Below, one piece after another: positions 43,196 through 52,003 of a stretch of 64,000 nt of DNA. The translations under genes and the position numbers were made by a program. Location of the stretch: assembly GCF_003014735.1 (NCBI RefSeq), contig NZ_PYAX01000017.1, forward strand, positions 1 through 64,000. The letters run 5' to 3'. Source of the stretch: Saccharothrix carnea. GTDB taxonomy: Bacteria; Actinomycetota; Actinomycetes; Mycobacteriales; Pseudonocardiaceae. Below the pieces are notes generated by a model. The model made no database searches and was not told where the DNA came from. It saw nothing but the letters and a program-made list of their open reading frames with translations. Each line of letters begins with the position of its first letter. Positions within the stretch are counted from its first letter, which is position 1.

Positions 43196-44467
43196 ATGGG
43201 CACCCCCGGTGGACGGCGGCAGGCGCGTGGTGAGGTCGAACGACTGCCGAGCGGGTCGTTGCGGGTCAGGGTGTACGCGGGTGTCGAGCCCGGCTCCGGC
43301 AAGCGGCGGTACCTGACCGAGACGGTGCCGGCCGGGCCCGGGGCGGACCGGGAGGCCGAGGCGGTGCGCACCCGACTGCTGGCCGAGGTGGACGCGCTGC
43401 GCCACCCGCGGGCCGAGGAGCGCTCGGCCGAGATCCCGGGCACGCGGCAGCGCGGGCGGCGGCGCGGCGAGTTGACCGTCGCGGCGGTCGCGCGGCTGGC
43501 CGGTGTCTCCGCGCCCACGGTGTCGAAGGTGCTCAACGGGCGGCCGGGGGTGGCGCCGCCGACCCGGCGGCGGGTGGAGGCGGCGCTGCGCGAGCACGGC
43601 TACCGGCGGCCGGAGGCGGTCGTGCGGGCGCCCAACGTGGAGGTCGTGTTCTTCGGCATGCAGAGCTACCTGGCCGTCGAGGTCATGCACGGCGTGGAGC
43701 GGGTCGCGGGCGGGCACCGGCTGGCGGTCGGGTTCACCGACGCCGCGCGCCAGGCGTCGACCGGCCGGTCCTGGGCGCGCGACCTGCTGGCCCGCCAGCC
43801 GTACGGCGTGGTCGCCGTGCACCTGGGCTTCGCCGCCACCGAGCAGCTGGGTCTGCTGGCCACCAGCGGCATCCCGCTGGTCGCGCTGGACCCCACGGGC
43901 GAGCCGGAGCACGCGGTGCCCTCGGTCGGCGCGGCCAACTGGAGCGGCGGGATCGCCGCCGCGCGGCACGTGCTCTCCCTCGGCCACCAGCGCGTGGCCG
44001 TGATCTCGGGCCCGCCGGAGCGGATGTGCGCGCGGGCCCGGCTGGGCGGTATCCGGGCGGCGATGGACGAGCACGGCGTGCCGCTGGACGAGCGGCTGGT
44101 GCGCATCGGGCAGTGGTTCGCCTTCGAGGAGGGCTTCAACCACGCCCGCGAGCTGCTGCGGCTGCCCGACCCGCCCACCGCCGTGCTGTGCGGCAACGAC
44201 CTGCAGGCGCTGGGCGTCTACGAGGCCGCGCGGCAGGCAGGCCTGCGCGTCCCGGAGGACCTCAGCGTGGTCGGCTTCGACGACATACCGGCCGTCCGCT
44301 GGTGCGGCCCGCCGATGACGACCGTGCGGCAGCCGATGGTGGAGATGGGCGCCGCCGCCGCCGAGCTGGTCCTGTCGCTGGCCGCGGGCCGCACGCCCGA
44401 CCAGCCGCGCGTGGAACTGCCGACCACCCTGATCGTCCGGGACAGCACTGCGCCGCCGCCGAGGTGA
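43196..44467 (+). CDS. LacI-family regulator with N-terminal integrase-like extension
   Basis: A 423-residue regulator. Residues about 93-150 hold the LacI helix-turn-helix (LTVAAVARLAGVSAPTVSKVLNGRPGVAPPTRRRV) and the rest is the periplasmic-binding-like sensor (LGHQRVAVISGP, LSVVGFDDIPAVRW). Unusually, residues 1-90 form an extra segment (RLPSGSLRVRVYAGVEPGSGKRRYLTETVPAGPG) that resembles the N-terminal arm-binding domain of actinobacterial tyrosine recombinases. Standard LacI proteins begin at the helix-turn-helix. It is immediately upstream of a GH115 gene whose promoter carries a LacI-type palindrome, so it probably controls that glucuronidase in response to a sugar. Confidence 0.88.
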   Translation: MGTPGGRRQARGEVERLPSGSLRVRVYAGVEPGSGKRRYLTETVPAGPGADREAEAVRTRLLAEVDALRHPRAEERSAEIPGTRQRGRRRGELTVAAVARLAGVSAPTVSKVLNGRPGVAPPTRRRVEAALREHGYRRPEAVVRAPNVEVVFFGMQSYLAVEVMHGVERVAGGHRLAVGFTDAARQASTGRSWARDLLARQPYGVVAVHLGFAATEQLGLLATSGIPLVALDPTGEPEHAVPSVGAANWSGGIAAARHVLSLGHQRVAVISGPPERMCARARLGGIRAAMDEHGVPLDERLVRIGQWFAFEEGFNHARELLRLPDPPTAVLCGNDLQALGVYEAARQAGLRVPEDLSVVGFDDIPAVRWCGPPMTTVRQPMVEMGAAAAELVLSLAAGRTPDQPRVELPTTLIVRDSTAPPPR

Positions 44468-44531
44468 GGTTCACATACCGAAATCACCGCTGGGCCGAAC
44501 GAGTGAACTAGCGAAGCGTTTCCAAGCCCGA

Positions 44532-44545
44532 TCGAAAGCTTTCGA
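44532..44545. promoter_or_regulatory. LacI-type operator palindrome upstream of GH115
   Basis: Perfect 14-bp palindrome TCGAAAGCTTTCGA, about 130 bases before the GH115 start and 65 bases after the LacI-family gene. A related GAAGCGTTTC element lies just upstream near 44514. Shape and position fit the binding site of the adjacent regulator. Confidence 0.6.
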
Positions 44546-44677
44546 CCTGCGGAATCGGTCCCCGAGCCCGCGCCTGCGGGCTTTGCGCAACCGTTGCCCT
44601 CCCCCGCTCCGCGCTCCTAGCTTCGGTTCACCGCCACCGTCCCCCGCCCGCTCCCTCATCACCTTCGAGGTCCGCTG

Positions 44678-47600
44678 ATGAGCACGAGATCGCCCGTCCT
44701 CTCCGTCTTCCTGGCCTTGGTGGTCCTCGCCGCCCTGGTGCCGGTGATCGTGCTGACGGCCCGCGCACCGGACGCCTCGGCCGCCGCCGACCGGGACTAC
44801 GTCTCGTTCAGCCCCGTCCGTGGCGGGTTCACGCTCGCCGCGCACGGGAAGGCGGCTCCGCTGTTCGTCAGCGGCGACGACTTCCCGGGTGTGGTGCGAG
44901 TGGTGGACGACCTCCGCGACGACGTGGAACGGGTCACCGGCGTGCGCCCGACCGTCTCCACCGGCACGCCGTCGTCCGGTGAGGTCGTGCTGGTCGGCAC
45001 GGTGGGCCGCAGCACGCTGGTCGACGGGCTGGTCGCGGCCGGGAAGCTGGACGTCGACCGGATCCGCGGCAAGTGGGAGACCTCGCTGCAGCAGGTGGTC
45101 GAGAATCCGGTACCCGGTGTGCGCCGGGCGCTGGTGATCGCGGGCAGCGACCAGCGGGGCACGATCTTCGGCGTCTACGACGTCTCGCGGCGGATCGGCG
45201 TGTCGCCGTGGCACTACTTCGACGACGTGCCGGCACGCAAGCACAGCGCGCTCTACGTTCGGCCGGGCAGCCACACCCAGGGCACCCCGGCGGTGAAGTA
45301 CCGCGGTGTGTTCATCAACGACGAGAACCCCTCCACCGGCCAGTGGGCGCGGGCGACGTTCGGGCCGGGGTTGGCACCGGGCCAGGAGGGCGGGTTGAAC
45401 CACCGGTACTACGAGAAGGTCTTCGAGGTCATGCTGCGGCTCAAGGCCAACTACCTGTGGCCCGCGGTGTGGGGTCGGGCGTTCGCCGAGGACGACCCGC
45501 TCAACCACGCCACCGCGACCCGCTACGGCGTGGTGATGGGCACCTCGCACGAGGCGCCGATGATGCGCGGCATCGAGGAGTGGAAGCGCAACCCCACCCG
45601 GTACGGCGGCACGGGCGAGTGGAGCTTCCTGCGCAACGCCACCGCCGTGCGGGACTACTGGGCAGACGGCATCAAGCGGATGGAGCGGGAGAAGGTTGAG
45701 GGCGTCGTCACGCTGGGCATGCGCGGTGAAGGCGACACCAGCCTGCCTGACGGCGACGGTGTCGAGCTGATGCGGGACATCATCGCGAGCCAGCGCCAGA
45801 TCCTCGACCGCGAGAGCGGCACGCCGTTGGCCGAGATCCCGCAGGTCTTCACGCTCTACAAGGAGGTCCAGCGCTACTGGGACCGGGGCCTGCGCCCGCC
45901 GGACGACGTCACGGTGGTGTTCGCCGACGACAACTGGGGCAACATGCGCAAGGTCCCCGATCCCTCGCTGCCCGCCCGCGCGGGTGGCTACGGCCTGTAC
46001 TACCACTTCGACTACGTCGGCGGCGGCCGCAACTACAAGTGGGTCGACACGATCAACCTGGCCAACACCCGCGAACAGCTCGACCTGTCCTACGAGTCCG
46101 GCATCGACCGGCTGTGGGTCGTCAACGTCGGCGACCTGAAGAACGAGGAGGCACCCACCCAGTTCTTCCTCGACTACGCCTGGAACCCCGACGCCATCCC
46201 CGCCGAGGGCATCGAGGACTGGACCCGGAAGTACGCCGCGCAGAACTTCGGCGACCGGGCCGCACCGGCGATCGCCGAGGTGCTGCACACCTACGGGCAG
46301 CTCCAGGCCCGCCGCAAGCCCGAGGCGACCAACCGGCGTTACACCCGCGGTGCGACGGGTGCGATCACCACCGACGACGCGATGACCCCGTACAGCATCG
46401 AGAACTACGGCGAGCTGGACCGCGTCACGGCCGAGTGGGAGGAGTTGGCGGCCAAGGCCGAGGCGGTGGGCCGGACGTTGCCCGCGGCCGACCGGGACGC
46501 CTACTACCAGCTCGTGCTGTACGCGACCAAGGCGACCGCGAACCTGTACGCGTTGCGCAAGGCGCAGTTCCTCAACCGCTGGTACGCCTCCCAGGGACGG
46601 GCCGCCACCAACGACCTCGCCGCCACGGCCGAGGCACGCCTGGCCGACGACGTGGCCATGTCGAACCACTACAACACCACCCTCGCCGGCGGGAAGTGGA
46701 CGGGCTGGCAGACCCAGACCAAGATCGGCTACGGCGACAAGGCCCGCTACGGCAACAACGCGAGCTGGCAGGAACCACCGGCGCCCGACCGGATCTACCC
46801 CGCCCTGCACCGCATCACCGTCCCGGCTACGGCGGAGATGGGCGTCGCGATCGACGGCTCGCTCGACTGGTGGCCCCACGCCACCGAGCAGCCCGTGCTG
46901 CCGGAGTTCAGCCCCTACCAGACCTCGCCCGCCCAGTACATCGAGGTGTTCAACCGGGGCACCACCCCGTTCGACTACCGGGTCGCGCCGTCCGTGCCGT
47001 GGCTGAACGGCGCCAGTGGCACCGTGACCAAGCAGGCCCGGGTCACGCTCGAGGTCGACTGGGCCGAGGCGCCCGCAGGGAGGACCACGGTGCCGATCAC
47101 CGTGACCGGCGCCGGTCGCACCGTCACCGTGCAGGCGGTGGTGGACAAGCCGACCACGCCGAAGACCGGGTTCGTGGAAGCCGGGGGTTACGTCTCCATC
47201 GAAGCCGACCACCACACCCGCGCGGTCGCCGGCAACGGCGTCTCGTGGTCGCACCTGCCGGACATCGGCCGCACCGGTTCCGGCATGCGCCCCAGCCCCG
47301 TCACGGCCGCCGACCAGACCCCGGGAGGTAACGGCGCACGCCTGGAGTACCAGGTCGATCTGCACACCACCGGCCCGGTCACGGTGTGGGCGTACCTGTC
47401 GCCGCGCAACAACGTGCGGCCGGGCGCGGGCGTCGAGTACGCGGTATCGCTGGACGACCAGGCACCGCAGACGGTGAACACCACGACGGCGACCGGCTCC
47501 GACGACACAGCCATGAACAAGGGCTGGGAGATGAACACCCTCGAAGCCGTCAACCGCACGTCGACCACGTTCACGGTCTCCTCGCCCGGCGTGCACACGC

Positions 47601-47725
47601 TGAAGTTCTGGGCCGTGGACCCCACCGCGGTGCTGCAGAAGCTCGTGATCGACACCGGCGGGTTGGAGTACAGCTATCTGGGCCCGCCGGAGAGCCACCG
47701 GGTCACGCCGCGCGCCGCCGGCTGA
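44678..47725 (+). CDS. secreted glycoside hydrolase family 115 (alpha-glucuronidase type)
   Basis: A 1015-residue secreted enzyme. Residues 1-37 are a signal peptide ending in a DASAAA cleavage region. The body shows GH115 hallmarks: GTIFGVYDVSRRIGVSPWHYFDDVP, KYRGVFINDENPS, ANYLWPAVWGRAF, MGTSHEAPMMR, VTLGMRGEGD, VFADDNWGNMRKVP and YYHFDYVGGGRNYKWVDT. The C-terminus holds an Ig-like segment (about 765-830) and the GH115 C-terminal carbohydrate-binding-like domain (EADHHTRAVAGNGVSWSHLPDIGRTGSGM). GH115 enzymes remove (4-O-methyl)glucuronic acid from xylan or related polymers outside the cell. Expression is probably controlled by the LacI-type protein upstream. A 13-bp hairpin terminator follows. 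Confidence 0.95.
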   Translation: MSTRSPVLSVFLALVVLAALVPVIVLTARAPDASAAADRDYVSFSPVRGGFTLAAHGKAAPLFVSGDDFPGVVRVVDDLRDDVERVTGVRPTVSTGTPSSGEVVLVGTVGRSTLVDGLVAAGKLDVDRIRGKWETSLQQVVENPVPGVRRALVIAGSDQRGTIFGVYDVSRRIGVSPWHYFDDVPARKHSALYVRPGSHTQGTPAVKYRGVFINDENPSTGQWARATFGPGLAPGQEGGLNHRYYEKVFEVMLRLKANYLWPAVWGRAFAEDDPLNHATATRYGVVMGTSHEAPMMRGIEEWKRNPTRYGGTGEWSFLRNATAVRDYWADGIKRMEREKVEGVVTLGMRGEGDTSLPDGDGVELMRDIIASQRQILDRESGTPLAEIPQVFTLYKEVQRYWDRGLRPPDDVTVVFADDNWGNMRKVPDPSLPARAGGYGLYYHFDYVGGGRNYKWVDTINLANTREQLDLSYESGIDRLWVVNVGDLKNEEAPTQFFLDYAWNPDAIPAEGIEDWTRKYAAQNFGDRAAPAIAEVLHTYGQLQARRKPEATNRRYTRGATGAITTDDAMTPYSIENYGELDRVTAEWEELAAKAEAVGRTLPAADRDAYYQLVLYATKATANLYALRKAQFLNRWYASQGRAATNDLAATAEARLADDVAMSNHYNTTLAGGKWTGWQTQTKIGYGDKARYGNNASWQEPPAPDRIYPALHRITVPATAEMGVAIDGSLDWWPHATEQPVLPEFSPYQTSPAQYIEVFNRGTTPFDYRVAPSVPWLNGASGTVTKQARVTLEVDWAEAPAGRTTVPITVTGAGRTVTVQAVVDKPTTPKTGFVEAGGYVSIEADHHTRAVAGNGVSWSHLPDIGRTGSGMRPSPVTAADQTPGGNGARLEYQVDLHTTGPVTVWAYLSPRNNVRPGAGVEYAVSLDDQAPQTVNTTTATGSDDTAMNKGWEMNTLEAVNRTSTTFTVSSPGVHTLKFWAVDPTAVLQKLVIDTGGLEYSYLGPPESHRVTPRAAG

Positions 47726-47735
47726 GCTGAGCCCA

Positions 47736-47766
47736 CCCGGTCGGCGGGAACCTCCCGCCGACCGGG
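47736..47766 (+). terminator. hairpin terminator after GH115 gene
   Basis: Perfect 13-bp arms CCCGGTCGGCGGG / CCCGCCGACCGGG with a 5-base loop, 10 bases past the GH115 stop. Confidence 0.8.
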
Positions 47767-47825
47767 CACGGTTCCGGGTGTTCCCGGTGAGTGCGCGGGG
47801 CGGTGCACGACCGGGAGCGCCGGCT

Positions 47826-47858
47826 TCCCAGGGTTCTCCCAGGAACTCCCCGGGAACG
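47826..47858. promoter_or_regulatory. three 11-bp direct repeats upstream of the ABC/two-component operon
   Basis: TCCCAGGGTTC, TCCCAGGAACT and CCCCGGGAACG run head to tail at exact 11-bp spacing and end 28 bases before the ATPase start. OmpR-type regulators usually bind direct repeats spaced about one helical turn, and such a regulator is encoded in this operon, so an autoregulatory site is plausible. The third copy is degenerate. Confidence 0.45.
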
Positions 47859-47886
47859 GTCAGGACGGCTCGGCACGCTCGGTCCC

Positions 47887-48801
47887 ATGACCATGATCGA
47901 CGTCACGGGGCTGACCAAGCGGTACGGTCCCGACACCGTGGTGGACGACCTGTCGTTCACCGTCGAAGCCGGGCAGGTGACCGGGTTCCTCGGCCCGAAC
48001 GGCGCGGGCAAGTCCACGACCATGAAGGTGATCCTCGGGCTGGCCGCGCCCACCCGCGGCTCGGTCACCATCGACGGGCGCCGCTACCGCGACCTGCCCG
48101 TGCCGCTGACCGAGGTGGGCGCGCTGCTCGACGCCGGCGCCGTGCACGGCGGCCGGAAGGCGTACGACCACCTGCTGGCGCTCGCCGTGGCCAACGGCCT
48201 GCCGCGGCGCCGGGTCGGCGAGGTGCTCGCCCGGACCGGGTTGGAGGGCGTGGCGGGCAAGCGGGCGGGCGGGTTCTCGCTCGGCATGCGGCAGCGGCTC
48301 GGCATCGCCGCCGCGCTGCTCGGCGACCCGCGGGTGCTGATCTTCGACGAGCCGGTGAACGGGCTCGACCCCGAGGGCATCCGCTGGATCCGCGACTTCA
48401 TGCGCTCCCTGGCCCGGGAGGGCCGCGCGGTGCTGGTCTCCAGCCACCTCATGAGCGAGATGGCGCAGACCGCCGACCACCTGGTGGTGATCGGCCGCGG
48501 CCGGCTCATCGCCGACACGAGCACGAGTGAGTTCCTGCGCCGCAGCGGCGAGGGCACGGTGCTCGTCCGCACGTCCGAACCGGCCGGGTTCGCGCTCCGG
48601 CTGACCGCGTCCGGCGCCACCGTGCGGGAGGGCACCGAGTCGTCGCTGGTGGTCTCCGGCCTGACCGGTGCGGAGATCGGCGAGCTCGCCGCCTACCACG
48701 GCATCGTGCTCAGCGAGCTCACGCCGCAGCGGCCCTCGCTCGAGGACGCCTTCATGGAGCTGACCAAGGACAGCGTCGAGTACCAGGGGGTGACCGCGTG
48801 A
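47887..48801 (+). CDS. ABC transporter ATPase (BcrA-like)
   Basis: A 304-residue ATPase with Walker A GPNGAGKST, signature FSLGMRQRLG, Walker B VLIFDEPVNGLDPEG and the LVSSHLMSEM switch region, as in BcrA/bacitracin-type exporters. ATG at 47887 is favoured over an upstream GTG because it starts exactly at the conserved IDVTGLTKRYG region. The stop overlaps the permease start by 4 bases. It heads a five-gene operon with permease, small membrane protein, response regulator and kinase, a layout typical of peptide-antibiotic sensing and detoxification. Confidence 0.93.
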   Translation: MTMIDVTGLTKRYGPDTVVDDLSFTVEAGQVTGFLGPNGAGKSTTMKVILGLAAPTRGSVTIDGRRYRDLPVPLTEVGALLDAGAVHGGRKAYDHLLALAVANGLPRRRVGEVLARTGLEGVAGKRAGGFSLGMRQRLGIAAALLGDPRVLIFDEPVNGLDPEGIRWIRDFMRSLAREGRAVLVSSHLMSEMAQTADHLVVIGRGRLIADTSTSEFLRRSGEGTVLVRTSEPAGFALRLTASGATVREGTESSLVVSGLTGAEIGELAAYHGIVLSELTPQRPSLEDAFMELTKDSVEYQGVTA

Positions 48802-49592
48802 GCCCGCACGCCTCCCGGGTGGCGTTCCGCCACACCCTGCACGCGGAGTGGGTCAAGCTCCGCAGCCTGCGTTCCACCTGGTGCACGCTCGCCTGCCTGT
48901 TCGCGGTCGGGCTCGGCATCACGTCGCTGGCGACGAGTTCCGCGGGCGCGGAGCACGAGAGCGCGTCGGCCGCCGAACGGGCGGCGTGGGACCCGACGAA
49001 CCTCAGCCTGACCACGTACGTCGTCGCGCAGCTGATCATCGGGGTGCTCGGCATCCTGGTCGTCACCTCCGAGTACGCGACCGGCCTGGTGCGCACCTCG
49101 CTGGCCGCCACGCCGCGCCGGCACCGGCTGCTGGCGGCCAAGGTGGTGGTGGCCACCGCGGTCGCCCTGGTGGTGGGCCAGGCGTTGATGTTCGCCGCCT
49201 TCCTCCTCGGCCAGTCGCTCCTCGCTGCGCGCGACGTGCCGCACGCGGCACTGGGTGATCCCGGCGTGCTGTCCGCCGTGGCCGGTGGTGGGCTCTACCT
49301 CGCGGCGATCGCGCTGCTCGCGATCGGGCTCGGCACGATCATGCGCGCCACGGCGGGAGCGCTCGCGACGCTGGTGGGAATCGTGTTCCTGGTGCCCGCG
49401 CTGGCGGGCCTGTTCCCCTCGTGGCTCCGGGGCCTGCTCGACTTCTGGCCGACCCGGGGTGCCGCGGCCGTGTTCGCCACCGTCCCGGACCCCGCCTACC
49501 CGCACCCCTGGCTGAACCTGGGCGGGATGTGCCTCGGGGTCGTCGCCGTGCTGGCCGCCGCGTTCGTCGTCTTCCGCCGCCGGGACGTGTGA
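48798..49592 (+). CDS. ABC-2 family permease subunit
   Basis: A 264-residue membrane protein with six hydrophobic segments (first at about residues 28-50, last at 240-258) and a long extracytoplasmic loop between the first two. It begins with a HAEWVKLRSLRSTW amphipathic helix, typical of BcrB-like permeases. GTG at 48798 overlaps the ATPase stop, and the stop overlaps the next ATG by one base (TGATG). It forms the transporter with the preceding ATPase. Confidence 0.88.
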   Translation: MSPHASRVAFRHTLHAEWVKLRSLRSTWCTLACLFAVGLGITSLATSSAGAEHESASAAERAAWDPTNLSLTTYVVAQLIIGVLGILVVTSEYATGLVRTSLAATPRRHRLLAAKVVVATAVALVVGQALMFAAFLLGQSLLAARDVPHAALGDPGVLSAVAGGGLYLAAIALLAIGLGTIMRATAGALATLVGIVFLVPALAGLFPSWLRGLLDFWPTRGAAAVFATVPDPAYPHPWLNLGGMCLGVVAVLAAAFVVFRRRDV

Positions 49593-49759
49593 TGGCGGCG
49601 ACACGGGACGTGGGCCGGGGTGTGGCGGCGTCGGTGGCGGCCGTCGTCGCCATGGCGGGCACCGCCGTGGCCGGGTTCGCGGGTGGCCTGCTCGTCGACG
49701 GGGTCCTCAGGTTCGCGTCCGTATCGTGGCCGGCGTGGCAGGACCGGGTCGGGCGATGA
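49592..49759 (+). CDS. small one- or two-helix membrane protein between transporter and regulator genes
   Basis: A 55-residue protein with a long hydrophobic stretch (residues about 10-35, VAASVAAVVAMAGTAVAGFAGGLLV) and a Trp-rich C-terminus (SWPAWQDRV). Its start overlaps the permease stop and its stop overlaps the response-regulator start, so it sits exactly in the translational chain and is likely real despite its size. Position suggests a link between transporter and sensor, but no family is recognised. Confidence 0.55.
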   Translation: MAATRDVGRGVAASVAAVVAMAGTAVAGFAGGLLVDGVLRFASVSWPAWQDRVGR

Positions 49760-50445
49760 CGCTGCTCGTGGTGGACGACGAGGACACCGTGCGTGAACTG
49801 CTGTCCGCGACGCTGAGGTTCGCCGGTTTCCGGGTGACGTCCGCGGCGACCGGCGCCGAAGCCGTCGCAGCGGCCACCGCGGAGCCGCCGGATCTCGTGC
49901 TGCTCGACGTGATGCTGCCGGACGTGGACGGGTTCGAGGTGGTGCGGCGGCTGCGCGAGCACCGCGCGGAAGGCCACCGCGGGCCGGTGCCCGTCCTGTT
50001 CCTCACCGCCCGCGACCGCCAGGCCGACAAGGTCACCGGGCTGTCGCTCGGCGCCGACGACTACGTGACCAAGCCGTTCGACCTGGAGGAGCTGATCGCC
50101 CGGATCCGCGCGATCCTGCGCCGCACCGCGGGCCACCACGTGGGCGTGCTGACCGTGGGCGCGCTCGCGCTCGACCCGGAAGGGCACCAGGTGACGCGGG
50201 CGGGCACGGCCGTCCGCGTCTCCCCCACCGAGTTCCGGCTGCTGCACTACCTGATGGAGAACGCCGGGCGCGTGGTGTCCAAGGCGCAGATCCTCGACCG
50301 GGTGTGGCGCTACGACTTCGGCGGCGACGCGAGCATCGTCGACACCTACATCTCGTACCTGCGGCGCAAGGTCGACGTCGGGGAACCCAAGCTGATCCAC
50401 ACCGTGCACGGCGTCGGGTACGTGGTGCGGGAACCGTCGCGGTGA
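49756..50445 (+). CDS. OmpR/PhoB-family response regulator
   Basis: A 229-residue regulator with receiver domain (VVDDEDTVRELL, phospho-acceptor Asp in LVLLDVMLPDVDG, Lys in DYVTKPFDLEEL) and C-terminal winged helix (SPTEFRLLHYLMENAGRVVSKAQILDRVW, SYLRRKVD). ATG at 49756 overlaps the stop of the small membrane gene; the stop overlaps the kinase GTG. It probably controls its own operon through the 11-bp direct repeats at 47826-47858. Confidence 0.95.
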   Translation: MTLLVVDDEDTVRELLSATLRFAGFRVTSAATGAEAVAAATAEPPDLVLLDVMLPDVDGFEVVRRLREHRAEGHRGPVPVLFLTARDRQADKVTGLSLGADDYVTKPFDLEELIARIRAILRRTAGHHVGVLTVGALALDPEGHQVTRAGTAVRVSPTEFRLLHYLMENAGRVVSKAQILDRVWRYDFGGDASIVDTYISYLRRKVDVGEPKLIHTVHGVGYVVREPSR

Positions 50446-51902
50446 GGCGGGTGCTGAGCCGGCTCTCGCTGCGGTCCAGGTTGCTGCTGCTCACGGCGGG
50501 CCTTCTGCTGGCCGGGTTGGGCCTGGTCGGCGCGGTCGTCTCGGACCAGCTGGAGCGCTACCAGCTCGGCCGGGTCAACGCCCAGCTGCGCTCGTTCAGC
50601 GAGATCGTCTCCCGGGTGCCGATCACCGCGCCGCCCGACGCCGACGACACCGCGCGCCGCCCCGAGGTCCTCGACCCGGCGCTCGACCTGGTCGGCGCGC
50701 CGTACCTGGTGTACCTGGACGAGGACGGCGCGGTGGCGCGCGACCTGCACTCCAGCAGGGTGGCCGGCGCGTCGCTGCCCCCGGCCGACGAGCTGCGCAC
50801 CGTCCCGACCGGCGGTGACGCGGTGGACCTGCGTGCCGCGGACGGCTCGGGGCGGTGGCGCGCGGTGGCGCGGCCGGTCGCCGGGTCGGCGGGCACGGTG
50901 ATCGCCGCCGCACCGCTCGCCGAGGTCGACGCGACCATCGCCCGGCTCCGGACCACGAGCCTGGTCAGCGGCGCCGTGCTGCTCCTGCTGCTGACGGCGG
51001 TCGGCTGGTTCGCGCTGGGCCGCGGCCTGCGGCCACTGCGCCGGATCGAGCACACCGCCGCCGCGATCGCCGACGGCGACCTCACCCGGCGGGTACCCGG
51101 CCTGGCCGCGCCCACCACGGAGATCGGGCACCTGGCGACGTCGCTGAACACCATGCTCGGCCAGCTCGAACAGGCCTTCGCCGACCGGGCGGCGGCCGAG
51201 GCCAGGATGCGCACGTTCCTGGCGGACGTCAGCCACGAGCTGCGCACACCGCTGTTCGGCATCAAAGGCTCGACCGAGCTGTACCGCATGGGCGCGCTGC
51301 CCGGACGCGCCGACGTGGACGAGGCGATGCGCCGCATCGACGGCGAGGCCACCCGGCTCACCGCGCTCACCGAGGACCTGTTGCTGCTCGCCCGGCTGGA
51401 CGAGGCGCCCGAGGGCCGGCTCGATCGTGCCCCGATGGACCTGCGCACCCTGGCCATCGACGCCCGGCACGACCTGCGCGCGCTGGACCCGTCCCGCCCG
51501 GTCGAGCTCACCGGCCCCGGCGGCGGACCACCCGGCCCGGCCCCGGTCCACGCCGACGAGGACCAACTGCGCCAGGTCGTCGCGAACCTCGTCGGCAACG
51601 CCGCCACCTACACCCCACCGGGCACGACCGTCCGCATCGGCGTGGGCACCGTGAACGGCCGGGCCGTGCTGGAGGTGGCGGACGAAGGCCCGGGCCTGAC
51701 CGCCGACCAGGCCGCCCGCGTCTTCGACCGCTTCTACCGGGCCGACCGCTCCCGCAACCGCACGGGCAGCGCCAACGCGGGGCTCGGCCTGGCCATCGCC
51801 CGTTCCCTGGCCCGTGCCCACGACGGCGACGTCGAACTCGACACGGCCCTCGGCCGGGGCGCCCGCTTCCGCCTCACCCTGCCCTTGCTCGACCACACCT
51901 GA
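50442..51902 (+). CDS. sensor histidine kinase (OmpR partner)
   Basis: A 486-residue kinase: a first membrane helix (about 12-34), an extracytoplasmic sensor of about 135 residues, a second helix (about 172-193), a HAMP domain, a HisKA domain with His in FLADVSHELRTPLFGI, and a HATPase_c domain (NLVGNAATYTPPG, DEGPGLTAD, GLGLAIARSLARAHDG). It is translationally coupled to the response regulator. The extracytoplasmic domain probably senses envelope stress or an antibiotic exported or encountered by the cell. Confidence 0.94.
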   Translation: MRRVLSRLSLRSRLLLLTAGLLLAGLGLVGAVVSDQLERYQLGRVNAQLRSFSEIVSRVPITAPPDADDTARRPEVLDPALDLVGAPYLVYLDEDGAVARDLHSSRVAGASLPPADELRTVPTGGDAVDLRAADGSGRWRAVARPVAGSAGTVIAAAPLAEVDATIARLRTTSLVSGAVLLLLLTAVGWFALGRGLRPLRRIEHTAAAIADGDLTRRVPGLAAPTTEIGHLATSLNTMLGQLEQAFADRAAAEARMRTFLADVSHELRTPLFGIKGSTELYRMGALPGRADVDEAMRRIDGEATRLTALTEDLLLLARLDEAPEGRLDRAPMDLRTLAIDARHDLRALDPSRPVELTGPGGGPPGPAPVHADEDQLRQVVANLVGNAATYTPPGTTVRIGVGTVNGRAVLEVADEGPGLTADQAARVFDRFYRADRSRNRTGSANAGLGLAIARSLARAHDGDVELDTALGRGARFRLTLPLLDHT

Positions 51903-52003
51903 CGCCAAACGCGCCCAGGGGATCCACGCAAGGTGCGGAGGCGGGAACGGCGGCCCGGTCTACCGTCCTCTGAACGGCCCGAGCACGTCATGAGGAGACC
52001 CCG

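Noticed and set aside
44471-47698. A 1075-codon minus-strand frame antisense to the GH115 gene
   Set aside because: Biased composition without any motif, while the plus strand encodes a full secreted GH115 enzyme.
47791-47887. Earlier start for the ABC ATPase
   Set aside because: The added residues (DRERRLPRVLPGTPRE) are not conserved in the family and would cover the direct repeats; the ATG at 47887 is the standard start.
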